Assembly (NCBI GenBank): GCA_947486505.1
Contig: CANKTT010000025.1
Span: 1-15,085 of the forward strand
DNA length: 15,085 nt
Direction: 5' to 3'
Source: Actinomycetota bacterium
Lineage (GTDB): Bacteria > Actinomycetota > Actinomycetes > S36-B12 > UBA5976
In this document: positions 1 to 7,140 of the stretch, one piece after another
Position numbering within the stretch: the stretch's first letter is position 1
How the letters are laid out: every line of letters starts with the position of its first letter
Made by a program: the position numbers and the translations under genes
Notes under the pieces: generated by a model
What the model saw: only the letters and a program-made list of their open reading frames with translations
Database searches by the model: none
What the model was told of the DNA's origin: nothing

Positions 1-62
1 CCATTACTGTTCAAAATTGCGACGCTTACGCCTACTGAAGTATCGATGGCTAATACCTTCAT
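1..62 (-). CDS. tsaB: TsaB, t6A tRNA-modification protein (N-terminal fragment)
   Basis: The first 20 codons of a gene running off the left edge. Translation begins MKVLAIDTSVGVSVAIL, the typical N-terminus of TsaB (YeaZ), an ASKHA-fold protein beginning with a beta-strand and the 'AIDTS' turn. TsaB scaffolds the TsaB-TsaD-TsaE complex that adds the threonylcarbamoyl group to A37 of ANN-decoding tRNAs. The ATG overlaps the tsaE stop codon as ATGA, so the two genes are translationally coupled. The tsaE neighbour makes the call firm although only about a tenth of the protein is visible. Confidence 0.88.
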   Translation of the reverse strand, partial: MKVLAIDTSVGVSVAILNSN

Positions 63-544
63 CCGACAAGCCCAGTTAAATCTAAATCGCTCCAACGATT
101 CCCAACTGCGGTAACTGCAATAGTTCGAATTCCACTTGCCGGATCAGAGTCAACACTAAGTTCTTCTGCTCGATCAATGTCTATCTCAAGCCAGTTGTCC
201 GTGAATCCAGAAACGAAATCTTTACCCCATTCGATAACAAAAGCAGCATTTTTTGTGGAATCGAGATCAAGATCAATTAGGTCGCTTTGACTTGAAAGTC
301 GATAAGCATCCACGTGCACCAGAGCAAGCCCTGAGCTCTTTGGTTTGTGCGCCCGAGAAACCACAAATGTTGGACTCGTAACTACGCCTTGCACATCAAG
401 TTGCTGCGCCAAACCCTGAACAAAGGTAGTTTTTCCAGCACCCAAAGGTCCACTCAACACAACAACATCCCCAGCCGTTAACAACGCACCGATTTGTTTT
501 CCAAATGCTTGCATTTGTTCAGATGTCGAAACGGAAAATGACAC
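59..544 (-). CDS. tsaE: TsaE, tRNA threonylcarbamoyladenosine biosynthesis ATPase
   Basis: A 161-residue P-loop ATPase of the TsaE (YjeE) family, which drives the TsaB/TsaD t6A-synthesis complex in the cytoplasm. The Walker A motif GPLGAGKT lies at residues 32-39. The switch-like TSPTF is at 56-60, HVDAYRL at 77-83, and the conserved IEWG near 104-107. The length matches the family, with a slightly long C-terminal tail. The start is GTG, only 5 bases after the alr stop. There is no clear Shine-Dalgarno sequence, so translation probably depends on coupling to alr. An in-frame ATG at residue 11 is less likely because it would remove the first beta-strand. The gene sits between alr and tsaB, a common actinobacterial order. 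Confidence 0.95.
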   Translation of the reverse strand: MSFSVSTSEQMQAFGKQIGALLTAGDVVVLSGPLGAGKTTFVQGLAQQLDVQGVVTSPTFVVSRAHKPKSSGLALVHVDAYRLSSQSDLIDLDLDSTKNAAFVIEWGKDFVSGFTDNWLEIDIDRAEELSVDSDPASGIRTIAVTAVGNRWSDLDLTGLVG

Positions 545-549
545 AGGTG

Positions 550-1683
550 CTACCAGGAGTTATTAATGAATTCGCGATGTACGCGAGGACCAATGCGAGT
601 GATGATTTCGTAAGAGATTGTGCCAGCGGCAATGGCCCAATCTTCAACACTTGGCTCGCCTCGTTCTGGATCGCCGAAAAGCACAACCTCGTCGCCGAGC
701 TGAACGTCTAAGTTTCCAACATCCAATACAAACTGATCCATGCATACCCGTCCAGCAACCTTGCGAATCTCGCCGCCGACTAAGACCGGTCCCTTATTCG
801 TCGCACTGCGCGGTACGCCATCGGCATAACCCGCTGGAATCAAAGCCAAGGTTGTGTCATCAGTGGTGTGGTACTGGTGTGCATAGGAGACACCCGACCC
901 TGCTGGAACTTTCTTTAACAATGCAATTGGAGCGCAAAGCGTCATAACTGGCTTTAGATCGAAATCTGTCGCCGCTCCAACTTCTTCACCAGGCGAAACT
1001 CCATAGGCAGCCACACCTGGTCTAACCATATTGAAATAAGTCTCTGGCAACGCAAGTGTGGCTGCCGAGTTTGCTAGATGCTTAACTTCAAGTTCAAAGT
1101 TAGCTGCTTCCAACAAATCAACAGCTGTTTTGAATTCTGTAATCTGATCAGCAATCGTTGAATTGCTTGGCTCATCGGCGTAAGCAAAGTGCGACATTAC
1201 GCCAACGACTTTAACCGTACCTTCGGCTTCCGCTTTACTAAGTGCAGAAATCAATTCTGGTAAATCGGCCAGCGTGACGCCATTTCGATTTAGACCGGTA
1301 TCAACTTTGACGTGAAGTCGAGCAATTCGGTCCACTGAATATGCTGCATTACTTATTGCCTTTAGAGTCGCTACCGAATTAACACCCAAATCAATATCAC
1401 GAGCGATGCATTCAGCAAATCGATCATTAGGAGTGTTTAGCCAAGCAAGAATTGGGCCAGGCACATTTCCTTCGCGAAGTGCTACTGCTTCTTCGAGTAA
1501 TGCAACACCTAAGTAATCGGCACCAGCATTAACCGCAGCTTGACCACACTTAACTAACCCATGTCCGTAGGCGTCCGCTTTTACAACGACCATTAACTTT
1601 CGGCCGTCAGTGCGCTCCTTCAGTACCCGAACGTTGTGCGCCAGTGCGCCAAGATCAATTCGGGCGGTGACATGTGCAGACAT
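550..1683 (-). CDS. alr: Alanine racemase
   Basis: A 377-residue fold-type III PLP enzyme that interconverts L- and D-alanine, supplying D-Ala for peptidoglycan. The PLP lysine is K35 in the VVKADAYGHG motif (33-42). The second catalytic residue is Y267 in GVSYAHQY. The phosphate- and substrate-binding segments RPGVAAYG (221-228) and CMDQ (314-317) are present. The N-terminal TIM barrel runs to about residue 240 and is followed by the C-terminal beta domain ending near PRVHREF. Length is normal for the family. The ATG lies 8 bases after the acpS stop, so alr is the second gene of the acpS-alr-tsaE-tsaB unit. Many Actinobacteria carry an NAD(P)HX repair gene (nnrE) between acpS and alr; there is none here. 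Confidence 0.97.
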   Translation of the reverse strand: MSAHVTARIDLGALAHNVRVLKERTDGRKLMVVVKADAYGHGLVKCGQAAVNAGADYLGVALLEEAVALREGNVPGPILAWLNTPNDRFAECIARDIDLGVNSVATLKAISNAAYSVDRIARLHVKVDTGLNRNGVTLADLPELISALSKAEAEGTVKVVGVMSHFAYADEPSNSTIADQITEFKTAVDLLEAANFELEVKHLANSAATLALPETYFNMVRPGVAAYGVSPGEEVGAATDFDLKPVMTLCAPIALLKKVPAGSGVSYAHQYHTTDDTTLALIPAGYADGVPRSATNKGPVLVGGEIRKVAGRVCMDQFVLDVGNLDVQLGDEVVLFGDPERGEPSVEDWAIAAGTISYEIITRIGPRVHREFINNSW

Positions 1684-1691
1684 TCAAAAAC

Positions 1692-2060
1692 CTAAACCTT
1701 CTCTGCGATAACGTATGCGATTGCAACCGGACCATCATGGCTGAGTGAAACGTGCCAATTAGTAACGCCTTGGTCATTGGAAACTTTAGCGACTGAACCC
1801 TTCACTGAAATTCGCGGAGCGCCACCATTGCTGACTTCGCAGTCATGCCATTCCATACCAACTGGAGCTCCCAATGCTTTTGCCACTGCTTCCTTAACGG
1901 CAAACCGGCCAGCCAGTGAAATCAAGGGCAATTGATGACCTTCAGCACTAGTCTGTTCCGCTTTAGTAAACAGCCGATCGACGATCCCTGGAGTTCGTTC
2001 AACAACTCCTGAAAAGCGTGCCAAGTCCACGACATCAACACCGATTCCAACTATGGTCAT
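1692..2060 (-). CDS. acpS: Holo-[acyl-carrier-protein] synthase
   Basis: A 122-residue 4'-phosphopantetheinyl transferase of the AcpS type, which moves phosphopantetheine from CoA to the serine of acyl carrier protein. The Mg-binding residues D9 (GIGVDVVDLARF) and E57 (RFAVKEAVAKAL) are present, as is the C-terminal SLSHDGPVAIA segment. Length is typical. The ATG at 2060 has no good Shine-Dalgarno sequence. Just upstream the transcript reads ATGTCATGACC, a two-codon reading frame whose TGA overlaps the acpS ATG. The start also lies in one arm of an 11-bp inverted repeat with its partner at 2132-2142. The gene is first in the acpS-alr-tsaE-tsaB unit. Confidence 0.95.
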   Translation of the reverse strand: MTIVGIGVDVVDLARFSGVVERTPGIVDRLFTKAEQTSAEGHQLPLISLAGRFAVKEAVAKALGAPVGMEWHDCEVSNGGAPRISVKGSVAKVSNDQGVTNWHVSLSHDGPVAIAYVIAEKV

Positions 2061-2142
2061 GACATAACTTTGCCGTTAATAGTGGTTTTTTCAAACTTGG
2101 CCCAATGGATTCCAGTAATTCCAAGGCAGATAGTTATGTCAT
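2059..2142. repeat. 11-bp inverted repeat spanning the acpS start codon
   Basis: ATGACATAACT at 2059-2069 is matched exactly by its reverse complement at 2132-2142, 62 bases away. The left arm contains two bases of the acpS start codon. If transcription of acpS begins upstream of 2142, the arms could pair and hide the start. Alternatively they could be two half-sites for a regulator. The match is seen directly; the function is inferred. Confidence 0.5.
2069..2100 (-). promoter_or_regulatory. Candidate sigma70-like promoter for acpS-alr-tsaE-tsaB
   Basis: On the minus strand a TTGGGC -35-like hexamer is followed after 18 bases by TATTAA. The predicted transcription start would fall only a few bases upstream of the acpS ATG, giving a near-leaderless mRNA. 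That would agree with the missing Shine-Dalgarno sequence. The -35 is a weak match and other placements are possible, so coordinates are approximate. Confidence 0.3.
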
Positions 2143-2144
2143 TT

Positions 2145-2172
2145 TTGCAACATGGGTAACTCTGGCTACAGT
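2145..2172 (+). promoter_or_regulatory. Candidate sigma70-like promoter for the VOC gene
   Basis: TTGCAA (2145-2150) and TACAGT (2167-2172) are separated by 16 bases. They point towards the VOC gene and would leave a leader of about 70 bases. This is a moderate consensus match in the divergent gap between acpS and the VOC gene, and a prediction only. Confidence 0.35.
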
Positions 2173-2183
2173 GGAGGTATCGG

Positions 2184-2207
2184 TGCTGTTGAGCGGAAGC
2201 AACAGCA
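2184..2207 (+). other. Hairpin in the leader of the VOC gene
   Basis: TGCTGTTG (2184-2191) and CAACAGCA (2200-2207) form a perfect 8-bp stem around an 8-base loop. It lies in the predicted 5' leader of the VOC gene. No known riboswitch class is recognisable. Confidence 0.5.
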
Positions 2208-2234
2208 ACGGATAACTGGTTCGATCAAGCCATC

Positions 2235-2249
2235 AGGTTTTTTTAACCT
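2235..2249 (+). other. Small hairpin abutting the VOC start codon
   Basis: AGGTT, five T residues and AACCT form a 5-bp stem that ends at the base before the ATG at 2250. It occupies the place where a ribosome binding site would be expected. None is present. Confidence 0.4.
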
Positions 2250-2627
2250 ATGGCTATAAACATCGGCGCATACTTTGAGATTCCAGTTACTGACCTAGAT
2301 CGCGCAATCAATTTCTATCAATCGCTCCTAGGTATTGAACTAGAACGCGGCTCAATTCACGGCTACGAGATGGCGTTTTTCCCATTTGAAAGCAATGGAG
2401 CGGGCATTAGCGGCGCCCTTTGCAAAGGTGATGTTTACCAGCCTTCTATCGAAGGCTCCTTTATCTATCTATTCACCAACGACATTGACGGGGTCTTGAG
2501 CAAACCTATCGAGCTTGGCTCAGAAATTCTTTTCGAGAAGACTGACGCAGGCAATTGTTTTGTTGCTGAAATCAAGGACACTGAAGGAAATCGGATTTGC
2601 TTTACGACAAGGCATCAAGCCGAGTAA
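2250..2627 (+). CDS. VOC-superfamily (glyoxalase/bleomycin-resistance-like) protein
   Basis: A 125-residue single-domain vicinal oxygen chelate protein of the COG3324-like type. The first beta-alpha unit is YFEIPVTDLDRAINFYQSLLG (about 8-28). The second half ends with the family's IKDTEGNRICF (about 108-118). Two beta-alpha-beta-beta-beta repeats are expected. Tyr8 stands where related members often have a metal-binding His, so a glyoxalase reaction should not be assumed, and no substrate can be named. The gene lies alone on the plus strand between the convergent glmS and the divergent acpS, and interrupts an otherwise minus-strand housekeeping series. No Shine-Dalgarno sequence precedes the ATG; the next Met (residue 41) would cut the domain in half. 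The fold is fairly certain, the function unknown. Confidence 0.85.
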   Translation: MAINIGAYFEIPVTDLDRAINFYQSLLGIELERGSIHGYEMAFFPFESNGAGISGALCKGDVYQPSIEGSFIYLFTNDIDGVLSKPIELGSEILFEKTDAGNCFVAEIKDTEGNRICFTTRHQAE

Positions 2628-2641
2628 TTGCCGGAGGCAAT
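2627..2641. terminator. Hairpin 1 of the VOC/glmS convergent boundary
   Basis: ATTGCC, GGA and GGCAAT form a 6-bp stem with a 3-base loop, starting on the last base of the VOC stop codon. No T-tract follows. It may help termination or protect the 3' end together with the two following hairpins. Confidence 0.4.
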
Positions 2642-2643
2642 AA

Positions 2644-2670
2644 CGCAGGATTTTCTTGAAAAATCCTGCG
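2644..2670. terminator. Hairpin 2, probable bidirectional terminator between VOC and glmS
   Basis: CGCAGGATTTT (2644-2654) and AAAATCCTGCG (2660-2670) form a perfect 11-bp stem with the loop CTTGA. It begins 16 bases after the VOC stop. The top of the stem has T residues on one side and A residues on the other, so it can fold in either transcript. No long T-run follows, which is common for actinobacterial intrinsic terminators. Confidence 0.65.
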
Positions 2671-2691
2671 GAAATAAACACTGCCGACTTG

Positions 2692-2722
2692 GTTGAATAA
2701 CTAACAAGGTTAGTTATTCAAC
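2692..2722. terminator. Hairpin 3, overlapping the glmS stop codon
   Basis: GTTGAATAACTAAC (2692-2705) and GTTAGTTATTCAAC (2709-2722) form a perfect 14-bp stem with a 3-base loop. The right arm contains the last two sense codons and the TAA of glmS. No T-tract follows in the glmS direction. The likely role is termination or mRNA 3'-end protection for the rplM-rpsI-glmM-glmS transcript. Confidence 0.6.
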
Positions 2723-4555
2723 TGTGACGCTTTTTGCCAAGTTTCTTGGCTGATCTACGTCGTATCCCTTAACGGTTGCCATCTCGCACGAGAAAATCTG
2801 TAATGGGACAGTAGCCACTAATGGCTGCATCAGGGCGGGAACTTTTGGCAAACGAATTATGTGATCTGAGAATTCATTAATGGATTCGTCGCCCTCTTCG
2901 GCAAGCACGATAGTTAGTGCGCCGCGTGCTCGGACTTCCTGAATATTCGAAACAATCTTGTCGTGCAGTTCATCTTCTTGTGGTGGCACAATAGCGAATA
3001 CTGGAATTCCATCTTCAATCAATGCAATCGGACCATGCTTTAGTTCCCCAGCTGCAAAGCCTTCTGCGTGCATGTAAGCCAATTCCTTGAGCTTCAACGC
3101 ACCTTCAAGCGCAACTGGGAACCCGACACTTCGTCCCAAGAACAGAACCGATTGCTTATCAATCAATTCTTTTGCAATTGCCTTAACGCCCTCAGTTGTA
3201 TCCAGTACCAAGTCGATCATGCTTGGCATGTCACTAAGTTCCAGAGCAACCGAGGCTGCATCCTTGCCAAATCCTGTGCCCCGAGTTTGCGCTAAGTACA
3301 TAGCAAACAGATAGCACGCAACAATTTGAGTTAGAAATGCTTTCGTCGATGCAACCGCAATTTCTGGACCTGCGTGAGTGTAAATGACGGCGTCGCTTTC
3401 GCGCGGAATTGTTGAGCCATTGCTATTACAAATCGCAAGGACTTTTGCACCTTGTTCGCGCGCATAACGCATAGCCATCAAGGTGTCCATGGTTTCGCCC
3501 GATTGGCTGATCGCAACAACCAAAGTAGTTGGAGTCAAAATCGGATCGCGGTACCTGAATTCACTAGCCAACTCAACTTCGCAAGGTATCCGAGTCCAAT
3601 GCTCGATTGCATATTTAGCAATCAATCCTGAGTGATACGCCGTGCCACAGGCTGTAATGATGATTTTGTCGATGGTCTTGAGGAATGCATCGTCTAGACC
3701 TAAGTCTGCAAGCGTAACTTTTCCAGACTTATCAATGCGTCCAAGCAAAGTGTCAGCCACAGCCTTTGGCTGTTCCGCAATTTCCTTGAGCATAAAGAGG
3801 TCGAAGCCGCCCTTTTCGGCAGCTGCTGCATCCCAAGTAACTTCGTACTCTGTGTACTCAGCAGGCTTGCCAAAAAAGTCAGTTACCTCAATTGAATTTG
3901 GGGTGATTTCAACAATTTGGTCCTGGCCAAGTTCAATTGCATTTCGAGTGTGTGCAATAAACGCTGCGACGTCTGAAGCTAAGAAGTTTTCGCCATCCCC
4001 ACGACCAACAACAAGTGGTGAATTTCTGCGGGCAGCAACAACCACATTTGGGGTGTCAGCGTGAACGACAACCAAAGTGAAGGCGCCAGTTAGTACTTGG
4101 CAAACCTCCCGCAAGGCATCAGCCAGTCCTGTAGTGGACTTCATTTGCTTCGAAAGCAGGTGCGCAACAACTTCCGTGTCTGTTTGGCTACGTAGTGTGA
4201 CACCCTCGGCGATTAACTTGTCGCGAAGCATTGCGAAGTTTTCAATGATTCCGTTATGAATAACTGCAATCGTTCCGTCTTCGCTCACATGTGGATGGGC
4301 ATTGACGTCATTTGGAGCGCCATGAGTGGCCCAGCGAGTATGACCAATTCCAGTGTGGGATGCAGAAATTGGGTTTTCGAGTAACTCGGCTTCGAGGTTG
4401 AGTAACTTGCCCGCCTTCTTGCGGGTTTGGATCGCTTTGTCAGAGACAATCGCGATTCCTGCAGAGTCGTAGCCTCGATACTCGAGCCGGCGCAGACCTT
4501 CAATTACTACATTTTGGGCTTGTTGCGGGCCGACATATCCAACGATTCCACACAT
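2714..4555 (-). CDS. glmS: Glutamine-fructose-6-phosphate aminotransferase (isomerizing)
   Basis: A 613-residue cytoplasmic enzyme that makes glucosamine-6-phosphate from fructose-6-phosphate and glutamine, the first committed step to UDP-GlcNAc. The Ntn-type glutaminase domain (1 to about 240) begins with Cys2 (MCGIVGYVG) and has HTRWATHG (72-79) and HNGIIEN (100-106). The first SIS domain carries ACGTA (302-306) and ISQSGET (349-355). The second has E491 (KELAYMHAEGF) and H507 (ELKHGP). The C-terminal loop DQPRNLAKSVTVE contains the catalytic lysine, K609. Length is normal. The start is 16 bases after the glmM stop. The gap is too short for a glmS ribozyme, so supply is probably set by operon transcription. 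The stop codon lies inside a 14-bp hairpin. Confidence 0.98.
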   Translation of the reverse strand: MCGIVGYVGPQQAQNVVIEGLRRLEYRGYDSAGIAIVSDKAIQTRKKAGKLLNLEAELLENPISASHTGIGHTRWATHGAPNDVNAHPHVSEDGTIAVIHNGIIENFAMLRDKLIAEGVTLRSQTDTEVVAHLLSKQMKSTTGLADALREVCQVLTGAFTLVVVHADTPNVVVAARRNSPLVVGRGDGENFLASDVAAFIAHTRNAIELGQDQIVEITPNSIEVTDFFGKPAEYTEYEVTWDAAAAEKGGFDLFMLKEIAEQPKAVADTLLGRIDKSGKVTLADLGLDDAFLKTIDKIIITACGTAYHSGLIAKYAIEHWTRIPCEVELASEFRYRDPILTPTTLVVAISQSGETMDTLMAMRYAREQGAKVLAICNSNGSTIPRESDAVIYTHAGPEIAVASTKAFLTQIVACYLFAMYLAQTRGTGFGKDAASVALELSDMPSMIDLVLDTTEGVKAIAKELIDKQSVLFLGRSVGFPVALEGALKLKELAYMHAEGFAAGELKHGPIALIEDGIPVFAIVPPQEDELHDKIVSNIQEVRARGALTIVLAEEGDESINEFSDHIIRLPKVPALMQPLVATVPLQIFSCEMATVKGYDVDQPRNLAKSVTVE

Positions 4556-4571
4556 GGTGTCAGTCTACCGA

Positions 4572-5930
4572 TTAGCTAAGTGCACAGTGAGTAGCGACCA
4601 CTTCAGCAAGTTCTGTTGCTACCGCTTGAGCTTGATCGGCTGTGGCGGCCTCAACCATCACGCGAATCAATGGCTCAGTTCCACTAGGACGCAGCAAAAT
4701 GCGTCCAGTGTCGCCAAGTTCTTGCTCCAATTTTGAAACTGCCTCTAATACAGCAGCGTTGGAAATTGATCCCTTATCGACATTTGGGACGTTAATTAAG
4801 ACCTGTGGCAATCTATCGACAATTGCAGCAAGCTCTGCAATTGATTTACTGGATGCCTTCATTTCAGACATCAGGTGAAGCGCCGTCAGAACTCCATCGC
4901 CCGTTGTAGCGAATTCGCTTAAGACAACATGGCCACTTTGCTCGCCACCTATTGTGAATCCACCTGCGCGCATCTCTTCGAGCACATACCTATCGCCAAC
5001 TGCGGCAGCAATGACTTCGATGTCATGCTCTTTCATCGCTATGTTGAATCCCAAGTTAGACATCACAGTTGCCACAACCGTATTTCCAACCAATGTCCCG
5101 CGAGATTTTCGTCCAACTGCCAAAATTGCCAAAATTTGGTCACCATCTACAAGGTTTCCATTTGCATCCACGGCCAAACAACGGTCTGCGTCACCATCAT
5201 TTGCAATACCTAAATCTGCGCCATGCTTTACAACGGCAGCAAGTAAGTCAGCCATATGAGTTGATCCACAGTTTTCGTTAATGTTCAAGCCATCTGGTTC
5301 ACAATGGATTGAGATTACTTGCGCACCCGCACGTCGGAGTGCTTCTGGGCCAACTAACGAAGCGGATCCATTAGCACCATCGATAACTACTGTCAGGCCT
5401 TCAAGGGAATTTGAAATGCTTGAGTTCAAATGATGCAAGTACTTTTCGACCAAGTCGTGTTCGCTTCGAATTCTGCCAACCCCAGCACCAGTTGGAAGTT
5501 CGCTCACAACATCTAAATGTGCTTCGATGGCATCCTCGATAGTGTCATCAAGCTTTACTCCCCCACGAGCAAAGAATTTGATTCCGTTATCTGGCATTGC
5601 GTTGTGAGACGCGGAAAGCATTACCCCTAAATCAGCACCGGTTAAATCCGTTAGGTACGCAACCGCAGGTGTAGGCAAGATTCCAACATCAATTACGTCA
5701 ACACCGGCACTGGCTAAACCAGCACTGATTGCAGACTGGAGAAATTCGCCACTGGCACGGGGATCGCGGCCAACAATTGCAAATGGGCGAGCTGTTTTCT
5801 GTGAAGAAAACTCTCCGCGTTCGCCTAAAACCTGCGCAGCTGCAACACCAAGATTGGTAGCTAACTCAGCAGTTAACAGACCATTCGCTAAACCGCGAAC
5901 GCCATCGGTGCCAAATAGTCGGCCCGACAT
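4572..5930 (-). CDS. glmM: Phosphoglucosamine mutase
   Basis: A 452-residue alpha-D-phosphohexomutase that converts glucosamine-6-phosphate to glucosamine-1-phosphate on the way to UDP-GlcNAc. All four domains are visible. The phosphoserine is S108 in LSASHN (105-110). The Mg-binding loop DGDADR is at 245-250 (D245, D247, D249). The sugar-binding GGEQSGH is at 328-334, and the C-terminal phosphate-binding loop RPSGTEP at 414-420. The N-terminus MSGRLFGTDGVRG matches the family exactly. The ATG lies 3 bases after the rpsI stop without a clear Shine-Dalgarno sequence, so translational coupling to rpsI is likely. The rplM-rpsI-glmM order is typical of Actinobacteria and joins wall precursor synthesis to ribosome production. 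Confidence 0.98.
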   Translation of the reverse strand: MSGRLFGTDGVRGLANGLLTAELATNLGVAAAQVLGERGEFSSQKTARPFAIVGRDPRASGEFLQSAISAGLASAGVDVIDVGILPTPAVAYLTDLTGADLGVMLSASHNAMPDNGIKFFARGGVKLDDTIEDAIEAHLDVVSELPTGAGVGRIRSEHDLVEKYLHHLNSSISNSLEGLTVVIDGANGSASLVGPEALRRAGAQVISIHCEPDGLNINENCGSTHMADLLAAVVKHGADLGIANDGDADRCLAVDANGNLVDGDQILAILAVGRKSRGTLVGNTVVATVMSNLGFNIAMKEHDIEVIAAAVGDRYVLEEMRAGGFTIGGEQSGHVVLSEFATTGDGVLTALHLMSEMKASSKSIAELAAIVDRLPQVLINVPNVDKGSISNAAVLEAVSKLEQELGDTGRILLRPSGTEPLIRVMVEAATADQAQAVATELAEVVATHCALS

Positions 5931-5933
5931 GTT

Positions 5934-6443
5934 TTAACGCTTGGAGTATTGCGGAGCCTTACGAGCCTTCTTCAGACCGTACTTCTTACGTTCCTTGATT
6001 CGTGCGTCACGAGTTAGGAAGCCGGCCTTCTTTAGGTCACCGCGGTTACCTTCAACATCGATTGCGTTCAAGCAACGAGCCACACCAAGACGCAATGCGC
6101 CAGCCTGACCGGAGATTCCGCCACCATCGATACGTGCGATTACGTCGTAAGCGCCTTCGAAGTTAAGGGTCTTGAATGGATCGTTAACAAGTTGCTGATG
6201 CACCTTGTTTGGGAAATAGTCCTCAAGGGTGCGACCGTTGATAACCCAACGACCGGTTCCTGGAACGATGCGAACGCGAGCAATGGCTTCCTTGCGACGA
6301 CCAGTTGCAGCGCCAGGCGTGTCTGGTGCCTTACGTGGTTCGCGAACTGCAGCAGCAGGAGTTTCGGATGTGTATTCCATTAACTCTGCTTCAACCTCAT
6401 CGCCAAGGATGGCTTCTGTTACGTCTACTTCGTTCTCTGACAT
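5934..6443 (-). CDS. rpsI: 30S ribosomal protein S9 (uS9)
   Basis: A 169-residue protein of which the uS9 core starts near residue 46 ([13 protein letters not shown]) and ends with [16 protein letters not shown], the basic tail that reaches the P-site tRNA in the 30S subunit. The first 45 residues are an acidic, Pro/Ala-containing extension, longer than the roughly 130-residue bacterial core; N-terminal extensions of this sort are known in Actinobacteria. The start is supported by GAAGGG 7 bases upstream of the ATG. It follows rplM by 39 bases and precedes glmM by 3. Confidence 0.97.
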   Translation of the reverse strand: MSENEVDVTEAILGDEVEAELMEYTSETPAAAVREPRKAPDTPGAATGRRKEAIARVRIVPGTGRWVINGRTLEDYFPNKVHQQLVNDPFKTLNFEGAYDVIARIDGGGISGQAGALRLGVARCLNAIDVEGNRGDLKKAGFLTRDARIKERKKYGLKKARKAPQYSKR

Positions 6444-6482
6444 GTTGTTTCCCTTCGTAAAAATCTATGAATCCGCGAGCGC

Positions 6483-6926
6483 TTACTGCGCTACCTGAGA
6501 GATCTCGTATGGCTTTGGGTTTTGGGCAGCGTGTGGATGAACATCGCCGGCGTAAACCTTTAGCTTTGTGATTTGAGCATCGCTGAGCTTGTTATGCGGA
6601 AGCATTCCCTTGACGGCTTTTTCAATCGCGCGACGTGGGTTTGTTGCTAGCAATTCAACATAGTTAGTCGCGCGCAAACCGCCTGGGAAACCTGAGTGAC
6701 GGTAATCCATCTTCTGTTCGCGCTTCTGGCCAGTTAGTGCAATTTTTTCTGCATTGATAACAATGACGAAGTCGCCAGTGTCAACGTGTGGTGCAAAGAT
6801 TGGCTTGTGCTTGCCGCGCAACAGCACAGCAACTTGTGACGCAAGACGTCCTAAAACAACGTCAGTTGCATCGATTACATGCCATTCGCGATTCACATCG
6901 CCTGGCTTTGGAGAGTACGTGCGCAC
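6483..6926 (-). CDS. rplM: 50S ribosomal protein L13 (uL13)
   Basis: A 147-residue uL13, an early 50S assembly protein. Family segments are seen in order: [16 protein letters not shown] (15-30), [14 protein letters not shown] (about 49-62), YRHSGFPGG (about 75-83), KGMLPHNKL and [13 protein letters not shown] near the C-terminus. Length is typical. The start is GTG, fixed by AAGAAGG at 6933-6939, 6 bases upstream. This is the first gene of the rplM-rpsI-glmM-glmS transcript, behind a strong candidate promoter about 75 bases upstream. Confidence 0.97.
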   Translation of the reverse strand: MRTYSPKPGDVNREWHVIDATDVVLGRLASQVAVLLRGKHKPIFAPHVDTGDFVIVINAEKIALTGQKREQKMDYRHSGFPGGLRATNYVELLATNPRRAIEKAVKGMLPHNKLSDAQITKLKVYAGDVHPHAAQNPKPYEISQVAQ

Positions 6927-7002
6927 AGTGAGCCTTCTTTGTCTAAATAAATGGGGTTTTAATTGCTAGTTTTCCTTATGCCTAAAGGCACAACGAATCC
7001 TT

Positions 7003-7032
7003 AGATTACCTGTATTTCTGGGCGTGGGTCAA
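7003..7032 (-). promoter_or_regulatory. Sigma70-like promoter for rplM-rpsI-glmM-glmS
   Basis: On the minus strand TTGACC (7027-7032) and TAATCT (7003-7008) are separated by 18 bases. This is the best housekeeping promoter match in the window and lies upstream of a ribosomal protein operon, where a strong promoter is expected. The predicted start near 6996 gives a leader of about 70 bases. The leader contains a short dyad, TGCCT-AA-AGGCA as read on the plus strand (6979-6990). I do not recognise a known L13 leader motif. Confidence 0.65.
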
Positions 7033-7140
7033 AACGAGGTCTAACCGCTGAGGTAGGCTCAAAGTTAAGAAATCCGCTAAAACAAGGCATTTTGCTCAAA
7101 TCTGCCTGGCGGCAACAAAAAAGGGATGTGCTAAAGGCGC

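Noticed and set aside
3642..4064. Plus-strand 140-codon open frame opposite glmS
   Set aside because: It lies fully inside the strongly conserved glmS gene and encodes no recognisable domain.
4556..4571. Possible glmS ribozyme upstream of glmS
   Set aside because: Only 16 bases separate glmM and glmS, far too few for the ribozyme, which is also mainly a Firmicutes element.
7033..7140. Plus-strand promoter for the MFS gene
   Set aside because: Several AT-rich hexamers are present but no -35/-10 pair with acceptable spacing was convincing.
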